NCBI GenBank assembly: GCA_000827495.1
Contig: KN817677.1
Location: forward strand, 1-64,000
Source of the DNA: Hypholoma sublateritium FD-334 SS-4
Taxonomy: Eukaryota > Basidiomycota > Agaricomycetes > Agaricales > Strophariaceae
Length of the DNA stretch: 64,000 nucleotides
Direction: 5' to 3'
The position numbers were made by a program, and so were the translations under genes. Below the pieces are notes generated by a model that saw only the letters and a list, made by a program, of their open reading frames with translations, ran no database searches and was not told the DNA's origin. Positions 21,681-32,200 of this stretch are shown in pieces; the stretch's first letter is position 1; each line of letters starts with the position of its first letter.

Positions 21681-23115
21681 CGATATCTAACCAATGTCCG
21701 AACGAGGGAGTAGGGAAGGCTAGAGTGGGTAGAATCGACACCGCGACGATACCCTGCAGAGTGGTTTTGACCGCAGTGGACTTTATAGCAATGACAATAG
21801 GGCGAAGGCAATAAGATCGAACACGGCGAAAATGGAATGCACTCTGCCCCTTCTCGGTGGAGCGTCATTCAAAGACGTAAGCCGCGGGTCCAGTTAATTC
21901 TAGAAAGAGGGGATGGTCAACCCTAGAATATTTAGTGATAAGTGGCATTCATCCGCGTGAGAGGGGTATACTAGTCAGTATCCTGATGCTTTTATGAGTC
22001 AAATCCATCTTCGCCCTAGAGATCTCCAGGTAGAGAGTGAACACCCTTCTGATGGTCCCCTCTCTCACCACGCACAGCTTCGACTCCGTGGAGTTACAAG
22101 TGGGGAAAAGGATTACTGCAGGAACGCCAGACGCCGCGCTGAAGTTGTAATACAAGGGAGCGATGGTGATTTTTTCTGCTCTATTCGGCCCCAAGAATTT
22201 CCTATAACAGCCAAATAAAAGCCATCTCTTGGAAAACTGCAAGGTCACAGAGAAAAACAGCGAGCCCGGGTGGCTTTGAGTTGAATTACTACAAGGAGAA
22301 CCACCCCTTGGTGTAAATCACCTATCGAAGAAAAGGGTGGAAATCCGAGGAGGTTGTAACTGGACGCAGTTGGGTAGCATGGCACTCAAAGGCGGGAGAA
22401 ACAAGAGTGCACCATCAGACCAGTAGAAGCATCGCAGCGCACGAGAATACTGTCAAAGCGTACCCACACCAGAGCCTTTCAGGTCTGGGTTGTAAAAAGC
22501 ATGATAGTTTGTCTGCGGGCTAAACTTAGAAGTTGATCAGAGAAAGATATCCAAAGGAGGATGAGTTCAGCACAAGTCGAACACGAGGAAAGTCGAGCAC
22601 GAGGAGTCTGACTTTTGATATCGGTCGTGCGTCTTGGGGTATACTGAGGCTTTGAGGGGCTGGAAAGAAAGTTCGTTGCGCAAGGCAGACTTTAGGTTTC
22701 AGGTGGATTGCGGTAGCGTGGCAATGTTAATGAGGCCTAAGGCCACTGAGGGGCGACGTGTCGTTCTTTGTGAAAACGTCGATGTCGTCAGATGTACGCT
22801 CTCATGCGTAGAATATGCTTAGCCGCTATCGAGCAAGTATGTAAACGGATAGATCGGCGGGGTACTCCTGAATGAGCGAATTTCCAGGTTGCAGGTGGTT
22901 GAAAACGAGGGGTTTGTTGCAAAATTAGGCGAAGATGGCAGAAGGTCTATATTAGGAAGTATTCGCACAGTGTCACAGCCACGCCACCGCTGTAAGCGAC
23001 GCTCTCGACTGACTACGCGTCGACATGGGAGTCATGATGAAGCCTAACAACTTGCCATCGTCCAACAATATCTCGTCATTGAATTTTGGCCAGATTTCTA
23101 TCTCATCTCTTCAAA
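21681..23115. other. Intergenic region
   Basis: About 1.4 kb with only short frames. A minus-strand frame at 21949-22248 is the longest and matches no family I know. The right end holds the promoter of the oxygenase gene. Confidence 0.5.
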
Positions 23116-23954
23116 ATGGCCCCCACTGTTACCCGGATCGATTTCTCTAACACGGCGCTGAATCACTATGCAGGATTCTACGCAGCTATTCTAGACGACG
23201 TATTCACCCAGGAAGAATGCCGCGCCCTCGTTTCCCTTGCTGTTTCTTCCGAATCGTGGAAGCCTGCGACATTGCCTGCTGGTGGGGATATACCGACCGT
23301 GCACACCGAGTTTAGGAACAGCGAGCGCATCTTGTTCTTCGACGAAGACGCCGCACATCGCATATACCTGCGGCTTCGCCCGCTCGTCGAAGCGGAGCTA
23401 GGCGAGATTACTGTTGGAGAGGATTGGGACGGCATTACCGGTAAGAAAGGGAGAAAGCAGGGGCCTACGTGGAAGCTGGCTGGGTAAGTGGCTTTTCGCT
23501 GCAGCCCCATCACGTCAAACAAAATACCGCTTCCAGCGTGAATCCGCGCCTGAGCTTTCTAAGATACGGACCAGGCCATTATTTCAACCCTCACTGCGAC
23601 GGATTGAACACCTTGCCCCAGGAAGATGGCTCTTCCCTCAAGTCTTTCGTCACGCTGCATCTCTACTTAAATGGAACCGGAGATCAAGAACTCGAGGGCG
23701 CAGGTGCCGAGTCGAGCAGGATGATCCCGAAGGATGCAAATCTCAAACTATTCGACGAGGATCCTGACGCGCCGCTCCTCGGAGGTGCAACCAGATTCTG
23801 GACGCCGGACAGGAAACACTACTTGGACGTATTTCCGCTCACTGGAAGAGTTCTTGTGTTCCAGCAGAGGATGTTAGTCCACAGCGGCGAAAAGGTAGTG
23901 AACGGGGTGAAGTATACTATGAGAAGTGACTTCATGTTTTCAGAGACGAATTGA
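23116..23954 (+). CDS. 2-oxoglutarate/Fe(II) oxygenase, prolyl 4-hydroxylase type
   Basis: Two exons: 23116-23483 and 23537-23954. I chose the ATG at 23116 (MAPTVTRIDFSNTALNHYAG); a longer reading would need a TTG start. The jelly-roll core shows VNPRLSFLRYGPGHYFNPHC with the iron ligands of HxD (H and D of HCDG), the distal His in MLVHSGEKV, and the Arg that should hold 2-oxoglutarate in KYTMRSDFMF. About 260 residues, with no signal peptide, so a cytosolic or nuclear location is likely. The substrate cannot be told: P4H-like fungal enzymes hydroxylate prolines or other residues. Confidence 0.85.
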
Positions 23955-24103
23955 CCAAATTTAACATCATTGCTACAGTGTCAGGATTGGTGCAAGTGCG
24001 TATTTGACGCCAAAGAGTTCCACATTTAACAGCCCATCATTTCGCATGGGCAGCCTTGACAGAGGACGAAGATCAGGATGGATACCACAAAAATCAGGAT
24101 CCG

Positions 24104-24527
24104 TTACTCACATATTATATCTGCAACGCAGTCGCATATTCCCTGCAAGTACGTAAGTACGTGCAAGGACGGCGAAAGAGAAACCAACCTCGCAACACTC
24201 CATGCATACACAGGCTCCAAGAATACCTACGAAGCAGTCCTGATGCGCGGATGTTGTTATTAGTTTCAGTGAAAAGCTGAGGATTGAAGAACTAACTTTA
24301 GCGGCGCCGCCCCCTCGGACCCTGGATGCTTTTGTCTGCTGTGCTTCAACAACGCCAGGCATCGAGACGCCCTTCGCAAAATCTACAATGCCAGTCGTTG
24401 TTGAATTTTAGAGGTCGTAGCCGCTGTCTTGATTACACTCACTCTGTGGAGCTCCTGCTCCTGGTTGGGTCGTCACTGGGGAACTCGAGATAGCGGCATT
24501 CGGGTAGGAAAGAGATGGTTGCTCCAT
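24104..24527 (-). CDS. Small cysteine-rich tail protein (CYSTM-like)
   Basis: Four tiny exons on the minus strand (24443-24527, 24297-24382, 24189-24239, 24104-24142) join in frame to 86 residues. The N-terminal half is Pro/Ser/Gly-rich (MEQPSLSYPNAAISSSP). A linker ends VRGGGAAK. The C-terminus (DCFVGILGACVCMECCEG, then ICDCVADIICE) has eight cysteines in a hydrophobic stretch, the layout of cysteine-rich transmembrane-module proteins that occur widely in fungi and plants and are linked to stress tolerance. Each intron has GT-AG ends (GTGAGT, GTTAGT and GTTGGT donors). No single open frame shows this gene; it appears only after splicing. Confidence 0.75.
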
Positions 24528-25096
24528 TACTGAGGTAGACTGTTAGTAGGGTCGACGAGTGAGGGTGTGGGTCCCCCAGCATTGGTTCAGCGTGTTTATA
24601 CTGAAACCAGCTCCCTTGAGACTGTCTGCGATTGTGGATAACATGATGTTATACATGATGTGGTGGTGGGGCATCTAAAAATATTGTCTGGCGGAATCAA
24701 AGCTAGGAATTAGCTTGAAACAAGGGTGGTGCATTGGTGCAAGGTTGGTGGCGGCGTGGAGATAAAGGGCAAGCTGTTATGAATTCATTTATTTCAAAGC
24801 GATGAGATCATGGTTTGGCCGCATAGTGGTTTCAACTTTCAGAAATAGCGAGTCATTAAGAAACTTGCGGAGCGTAAGTCCTCCGCCGTCCGGAGTCCGC
24901 AGTGCACAGTGGGCAACCCAGGTCCAAGGGTCTGGGAGCCGCGACTCCCGACGTCGGACAGTCGACGACTCGACTCGGAAGTTGAAACTTGAAACTCCCA
25001 AATTCCACTATTTCCTTAAAATTCCAAGTTCCAACCTAAAAAATCAAAAGTTTGGATCGATGAGAAGTGGAAGAAAAAATTCGGATGTATCCATGT
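24528..25096. other. Intergenic region
   Basis: Promoter side of the cysteine-rich gene. A T-run (minus strand) just left of the tRNA is the likely Pol III terminator. No gene is supported. Confidence 0.6.
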
Positions 25097-25191
25097 AGCC
25101 CACCGCGAGGGTCGAACTCGCAGCCTTCAGATATCGAAGGGAGAAGACCCGCCTAAGAGTCTGACGCTCTATCCGATTGAGCTAGGCGGGC
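25097..25191 (-). tRNA. tRNA-Lys (anticodon CUU), with intron
   Basis: The same cloverleaf as the tRNA at 13791, with the anticodon stem TCAGA/TCTGA, anticodon CTT, A37 and a 21-nt intron. All 74 mature positions match the UUU gene except the wobble base, while the introns differ in sequence after the first GGCGGGT. Confidence 0.95.
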
Positions 25192-25874
25192 TTGCATATT
25201 TTGGTCTACTTAGCTCAACTAGGGCTGCGTAGCACAAGTTGAGGGTCTCGTCAACTCAAATTCACTGGCACCTACGGTTTGCTTCGTTCGCCATGTCCCA
25301 AGGCCTTGTTATTTGATGGGTTGTCAGGGATTGTCAGTGACCTCCTACTTCCAGTACGATTATGCGCTTAGGGCATGCGGCATAATTTCAGTGGTCAAAT
25401 GGATCCATTATTTCCTCAACGATCGCCACGGACAGGTCGCCTTCTAATCTATTGATGACCAAAGCTTGAATATCTCATCTGTGCATCTCATTCTGTCAGT
25501 ACCAAGTTGAGGACGTCATGCTCGTCCATATTCCTCACCTCGTACAAAAGCGCACCTCAATACTAAAAATTGAACAAGACAACTAGTTCTGTCGCCGGTC
25601 TGTATTTTCCAGATTCTGAGCCTTGCTGGCGTTGGATAGGGTTTGATTCAAGGTCATTCGAGGTTGCTTAGGAGGAGTCGGGGAAATACCATGGTGCCTC
25701 TGAACGAACAGTAGATTTTAGTTCGCACAAAGCTGGGGACAATATGATGAAGATGAGACTGCAGGAACTATATTCATGGGAAGAAAGCATGAAAAAAGCA
25801 CATAAGTATATAATACAACACCTTGAACCCAACTGTATAAACCTGGCAGTATGCACCACAGCAAATGAGCCCCG
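25192..25874. other. Intergenic region
   Basis: Between tRNA-Lys(CUU) and the 3' end of TAF6. No gene is supported. Confidence 0.6.
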
Positions 25875-27575
25875 CTATGGTTGGTGGGACCCTACAATCT
25901 CTCGTGCCCATGCTGCATCGGACGCGATCTGTTCCGCGAAGAATTGTCCGAGAAGGTCTTCCAAATGCGCATATGTGTCCGAATCGCTTGACCTAGATAG
26001 ATCCAAGGATTCTACCATGTCAGATGGAGGGTGAAGCACCCGTAAGGCATCCTGTAAAGGTGTTAGAAAGTGGTCGTGGAATGTAAAATTAGTGCGCACC
26101 ATGACAGAGTTGACGAGGTTACTGGAGTTTATACCGTGTTCCCTATCCATGTCCGATTCAGCCGCGACAACCTTTGCGCCTCCACCTTCGACCAGTCCCT
26201 TCCTGACAGCCTCTTTTCCGACGCCAACGAGGCCGCGAATGGCACCTTCGCGTGTCCCGTAGCTCTTTCCCGGCGATATCAGCGCCAACAAAAGGGTTTT
26301 CATGATGCGCGGTGAAAGAGAGGGATATGTGGTTGAATGTTGCGTCAACAATTTCGAGAGCGTTTGGGATGCAGTCGTCCTCAACTGGGTGGCATGGCTT
26401 GGATGCAGTGACGAGTGAAGAAGGACAGAAAGTATGGGAGGGAGGATTTGATGCAGCTAAAAATGCAGATGTAAGTTCTCGAAGCAAGAAACTGGAGCGC
26501 ATGAATGACTCACATAGGGTTCAATGAATAACGTATTATTATCCAAGATGGCACTGATCACATCCAGCAAAACATGCAGCACCCTGCCTTCATTCTCGCC
26601 GGCAGAATCTTCTTTGAGTGAGCCAACAACACCCTCAGCCACCCAGCGCACTAAGTATGGTAAAAGAGCCTGCAGACCAGCATCGCTCCGCAAGCTTGCC
26701 AATGCTGCTGTTCGTTTAGATAAGTCAGAAGAAGGTGGGAGTAGGGAGGACGTGAGGCGGGCGTAGTATAATTGCAATTCTCTTGATAGAACTTGTTTGA
26801 CAATTTGTTGATTTGGGCTTTGGTTTGCCTGTTGACCGGTGGAGGGTTTCTTCACTCCAGGCGGTAAATTTCCCGCGGGTCCCAAAGGAAGGCCTGAGCC
26901 ATTAACCAAAGGTGAAATACCGTTGACCTTGAGTATGTCCCCCTTGGTAGAGGCATCGCCGTCTGTTTCGCGGGGTATCGCAGGCGGGTTTTCGGGTATC
27001 AGTGGCTGGACGCCCTCAACTGCCAACCAATGTGCCGTCCAACTGACACCCTTTGGTAGCGCTATTTTCTCTTCTCGTAGAACGCGGTCAAAGTCAATTT
27101 CCTCGTCTTCTGGGAAGTATACCGGTCCAGCAGCTGGGACTTGTGGGAATGGGAGCGCGCGGCGGAAGACGGTGGGGTTATATGGGGAATGTCCATAGAG
27201 TGGTTCGATGTTGAGGACGCGCAGGGCTTGTTCGATATCTGCTGTTGTCATCGTTGTTCGTCGGCCATGTCGCATGAAACGCGCTGCTTCCTAGAGATCC
27301 TCAGCACTCGTTTACTTCTCAAAACCTGCGCCATACCTCGATGAGTTGATTGATGCGATACTCGACATCGCTGGTTAGAGATGACGCGACATTATCCGGA
27401 ATTGATATATTCAAAGATTCAGAGATGTCCTGTGTTTGAACGAGATTGAATATCGCCATTCTTGCTCCCGTTACGTGGTATGTAGACCAACCTTGATAGA
27501 GTCGACTTTATAGACGCCCGTCTGGGTTCCTTGACCCCCACGCGTCTTGGGTTTCAAATTCGTTGGAGCCTGCAT
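25875..27575 (-). CDS. TAF6: TFIID subunit TAF6
   Basis: Five exons on the minus strand: 27492-27575, 27337-27429, 26514-27290, 26100-26456 and 25875-26051. The spliced start reads through GVYKVDSIKDISESLNISIP. It continues into the histone fold (EYRINQLIEEAARFMRHGRR, TTADIEQALRVLNIEPLYGH), then the TAF6 linker FPEDEEIDFDRVLREEKIAL and the C-terminal HEAT-repeat region (QIVKQVLSRELQLYYARLTS, LPYLVRWVAEGV, LHQILPPILSVLLHSSL). TAF6 pairs with TAF9 through the histone fold and scaffolds TFIID at promoters. A longer N-terminal exon is required: the unspliced frame beginning MAIFNLVQTQ is intron sequence. Divergent from the small gene at 27947. Confidence 0.93.
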
Positions 27576-27946
27576 GATTGTATCGCGGCGCTTCGTTCGT
27601 CGTGATTATTTCCCGCATATACGTTGCCTGTGCTGAACCGTCAAGGGCAAGCCACCAGAAGACTCGTAATTGCAGCCGCAGCCCGCTTCAGCGTTCTTGA
27701 AACGTCCAAGCGTGATGCATCATGCAGCGCGCGTGCAGGTCTAAGCGATGTTTGCCATTGTTATCGGCAAACGGTGACGTCATCTCGGGGCTCTCAAGTT
27801 CTGGTACATTCTGCGTCCTTCCCCTCTACTACTTACTTAACTTGATATAACCTCTTAGAAGTCAGAGCTACTCAATCACTCATTCTAGAATCGTTGAATG
27901 TCCAATGCCAACCTCAGAGTCACGAATCCTTAAAGTCTACCATTGA
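27576..27946. promoter_or_regulatory. Shared promoter region between divergent genes
   Basis: A 371-base gap between TAF6 (minus) and the small gene at 27947 (plus), so both promoters must lie here. I see no clear TATA box. Confidence 0.5.
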
Positions 27947-28764
27947 ATGCCGAACTCATCTGATCCCGCTATGTCTCGCGCCCCGAGTCTACAGCGATCT
28001 GTAACCTCAACCTCAGCTGTATCTAGTACGGGATTGTCCAACGCAGGAAAATCCAGGTCCTCGTCGACATCTAAAAAACCGGCGAACGTATTTTCCGCTG
28101 ATGGCACATTCTTGGATAGGGTAAGACGTTCTCTAAAGGTCGGGAGCATACAATTTCGCTCTGCATCTATACCTGGGCGATTTGCTGACACTCAAATTAC
28201 TTGAAACAGGATGAAGACGACAGGAAAAGGCAACTAGAAATCCTTGAAAGGTTGGTGGGCGTACTGTATTCCAAGATTATTCTTTTCTTCTTTACCTGCT
28301 GACGCGTCTCATTGATTGCAAACTCGCAATGCAGGAAGAAAACATTTGCAGATCGTTTTGTATGTACCGCGTCGTTTTTCATTCCTCCAAGTCCCCATAT
28401 TTAACTTTGTTATAACAGAAAAAGCGCGGAAAGCGTGTTTTATCTGTTCCTGAACCTTCTTTAGACGCCGATCCTCAAGATAACACCTCTGACGTCGAAT
28501 GTTCAACAAAAAAGAAACGAAGGATATCCGATGTGGACTCTACTGCGGAATTACGGGGTAACCATGCAAACAAAGAGAAGAAGGATATTATGCTCGATGA
28601 TAATTCAGTGGACAACAGTCCTCAAGGTTCGTCTGCCTATATTGTTGTGCCAGTCAAATATGGATGTTCACGTTGCTTCCAAAGCCCAATACCACCAGGT
28701 TGTAGGCTTATATACAACCAGCCTCACAGACGCTGGAACGGGCGTAAGACCTTTCTTTAAATGA
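27947..28764 (+). CDS. Conserved small nuclear-type protein, unknown
   Basis: Five exons: 27947-28138, 28210-28250, 28335-28359, 28419-28626 and 28685-28764. The protein of about 180 residues starts with a Ser/Thr-rich tail, then KKPANVFSADGTFLDRVRRS. A charged helix crosses three exons (KDEDDRKRQLEILERKKTFA, DRFKKRGKRV). A lysine/arginine-rich stretch (STKKKRRISDV) looks like a nuclear signal. It ends QYHQVVGLYTTSLTDAGTGV and RPFFK. I recall similar proteins in other basidiomycetes with a 'FLERFRRSKQ...RFKNRGKR...DQGTGTRPLVK' pattern but know no function. The exon joins are supported by GT-AG ends and by the charged helix remaining in one frame. Confidence 0.8.
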
Positions 28765-29217
28765 TTCTGATAAATATCTCCTGTCGTAACCCAGGCCTCA
28801 ATCCTGAGAGTGAGTCTTTCTTAGCAAACGTGTTAAATCTTCAAGATTGCACTTACTAACTTAGTAGATTGTCTTCAGCCCTGCCTAGCTTTCTGCATGC
28901 CCATGACCTCCCTGTCAGTGTGCATGTACGCTGCTTTCTACAAACTTTGTGTGCTGGGTGGCTCTATGATTTCGGACCCAATGTATTACATCACAGATTC
29001 TTGGTTTCGACGCACCCTGGGCCATTTTTATTTGGATGAGATCAACTTTGAGAGATTTACCATTGGTACCAAGAAATGCATAGCTAACTAGGGAAATACA
29101 TGAATGCATACACGTTCTCATTCTCAAAACGAGCAAGCCTCGTAAGAAGCTGAATGAAAGTTATCCGTCCTTATGATTCCGAACTGAAAACAAGTCCAAA
29201 GACATGCCGAATGGCAG
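28765..29217. other. Convergent 3' intergenic region
   Basis: Between the 3' ends of the small nuclear-type gene (plus) and the BBC1-like gene (minus). No gene is supported. Confidence 0.6.
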
Positions 29218-32200
29218 CTACCCTTCCAAAACACGGTATACCTTGTAAGAAAAGTTTGTCAGATGTGCATTCCCGCAACACGACGTTCACTGTCGCTTAC
29301 TTTTACGAGGCCACTTTTGAGATCTTCCAATCGATAACTGACCGACTCCACAGTCTGATTCGAAAGGAATGAGCACATACTGTCAATTGCAAAGTAGCCG
29401 ATAAATCAGCTCACCTGTTGGCCAACATGCTGATTCGCATGGAACACCCTAATCTTCGTCTTCTTCGCCTCGAACTCACCAACGACACCGACAAGCGCCT
29501 CACCTGCCCCGCCCACATTTTGGTGGTACGTCTGCAGTCCCTTGTGGCCCTTCAGCTTCGCGTCGTGGATCTCGACGATGTCGCCCGGCATGATGTCGCT
29601 CGCGCGCTTCTGCACCGCAGGCCCGTTCTGCATGTATACAAGGTACCCGTACTCGCCCGCCGCATTCGGTCCCACCGCCGCGTTCGGCACCATCGCGAGC
29701 ACGGCCTGCACGAAGCCCGCGTACGTCCCGTCGCCGACGAGTGTCTTCTTCGACTTCTCGAAGATTGACGTCGCGACTTCGCACACTTGCACACCGACGC
29801 GGCCCCATAAGGCCATCAGGTCGTCTGCGGACAGAAGCAACTCGGATGTCGGGGGCGGCCGCTTCGCCGGGGTGGGCGGCGGAGGTGGCGAGGCCGGCAT
29901 TGCGTGCTCAGCCCCGGCGTCGGTCCAGGACAGCGACAGGTCAGCATCGCCACCGAAGTCCAGAGCAGACACCGGAATAGACGGTAGTTCCCATTGCGAG
30001 GAGATGCTGTCGCTCGGGTCGCCGCTCGCAGTTCTCGCAGTGGGTACTTGTGGTACCTGTGGTGCGTTACGCATCGGTGGGACTCGACTTGTCGGGCGTG
30101 CCGGCGGCGGGAGGGCTTCCTGTGATTCGGGCTCTTCAACCATCACATATTCAGATTGGTGCGGTGGTATGAACCCAGATGACTTGCGCGGGGTAGTAAC
30201 TTGTGCTATGTCTCCGCCTGCTGAACTAGACATCGATCGCATGGTCTGAACACTAGATCGCCGATTCGGCATGGAGGTTGGGACTGGAGGTCGAGACGGG
30301 GGTATCGGCGGCGAAGCTAGTTTGTTGTCAAGACTCTCCTGACGATGAGATGCACGCGCACTTCGTAAGGGAACAGGCGGAGGAGCTTCTTCGGGTGTCC
30401 CAATATCTGCATAATCAACTTCATCCGGTTCACTCTCTTCAGCTTCCACCTTGACACCATCTTCCGAGGCGGCTGCACTTTCATATTCAGAATCGGTATC
30501 AGCAGCTGGGGGAGGCGGGGGTGGCAGAGTCGGCCTTCGGGACGGAGGGGTGGCGCGCGTAGGAAAGGCTGAAGGAGGCAATGCAGGTTTTGGGGCATCA
30601 TTTGCCGCGCGTAAAATGTGCGATGGTTGTACAGGCAAGGCGCCGGTGCCCATTGGCATCATACCAATCCTCATTCCTCCCATTTGGGCCATCTTGTTGG
30701 CAATCCTTTCCTTCCGCGCACGTTCTTCCTCTTCCTCAGATAACGCATTGGTGGGAGTTTCTACTCCCTCAGGTTCAACATTTTCTTCCTGCTCTTCTGG
30801 CGAAACAGAGGATTGTGGCCGCGCAGCAGGCGTAGGAGTCAGGGCAGCACCAAATTTTATGCCACCTAATTTGGCCATTCTCTCCGCTATCGTTCGTCTC
30901 CTCAGCTGTTCGGCATCATGATCGCTGTCTGGTTGCTGCGGGACTGGAGGAGGAATATCGCGCAGAGGCGCATTTGGAGGCGAGGACAAATGAGGTGTCC
31001 CTGAAGGCGACGTACGCGCAACCGATGAGCCTGCTTGAGATTGAGCTACTGATTGGAGATTCACAGATAATGGCAGCCTACTTGGACTGTGGAAACCTGG
31101 ATCAATTGGATCTAGTAAGGACGAGGAAATTTGAGAGAAAGAAAAGATGTTAGATAATAGCACTGAATATGATCTCTATTATATACGCACCGCCTTCTTC
31201 GTCGTCCAATATTTCTTCAGACCCCGACACAGGGAGAGTAGGTGTCGATTTTGGCGGGGAGATAGGTCCCGAGTAACCTGAAGAACTTGGTTGGCCAATT
31301 GGAGTGGGGGGAATGGCACGGCGAATCGGAGGTACGTGGTGCGTAGGCTTTGGGTCGTTGTCGTGTTGAACAGTCTGCACAACTGGTGACGTAGGGGGTA
31401 ACGGCGGCGGCGAAGTCGTCATCGTCGACGACTGCGAGCTCACATTACGGGCAAGGATAGGCAGCGCTGTTCCATCGTGATCCGATTCGGGCTCTGAGTT
31501 GTAGTCTGACGAAGGCGAGGGCGAACGCGCGGTTGGTACCTCGATCGACTGCCTTTGGCGAACCGGCAGAGCAGGTGCATCATTCTCTGAGCCATCGCCG
31601 TCTTCGTCGTGTGAGAATTGGCGCCTTGGTAGAGTATCTCCAGAGGCGCGTTGGCCAGGAGGTGGAGGGACAAATAGCTGGGATTGCGCGAGCCGTTCGT
31701 CAAACTCTTCGTCTGACTCTTGCTCTTCTTCGTCATCGCTTGCCTCGGGAGCCTGTGGAATTATCCGCCTCGGCGGCTGAGGAGGCCTTGCCGGCGGCGA
31801 GGATGATGGTTGCCCTGTCGTTGTATCCAAATCTGGAACGGCAGCGGCATCACTCAAAGGTTTCAAGGGCGGTGAGGGCGTTCGTCCAGCTGAATCTTCC
31901 TCGTATTCTGAGCCATCGTCGTCATCATTACGCTCTGTAAAATGTTGTGTTTGCATTGACGAGTGCGTAGTGAGGAAGGGAACTGAGGGGGAATGCGAAT
32001 GATAAGTTGCTTTGACATTTTCGTGATGCTCATCGAGTTCGGCAGGTACAGAAAAACGTGAAGGTTCATTATCGTCTTCATAGACGCCTCCGTCCTCTAC
32101 ACAAGAAAGGGCATGAGAAAAAAAGCGCAATTAACACACAAAATACATTTGTAGATATCGAATGACTGAGAAATGTTTAATATTTACCATCAGCTTCAGA

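Noticed and set aside
23086..23115. Longer N-terminus for the 2-oxoglutarate oxygenase
   Set aside because: It would need a TTG start; the ATG at 23116 fits better.
27440..27460. TAF6 start at MAIFNLVQTQ
   Set aside because: That ATG lies in an intron; splicing from the upstream exon restores VYKVDSIKDISESLNI.
29542..30249. 235-residue plus-strand frame
   Set aside because: Antisense to the conserved C-terminal domain of the BBC1-like protein.
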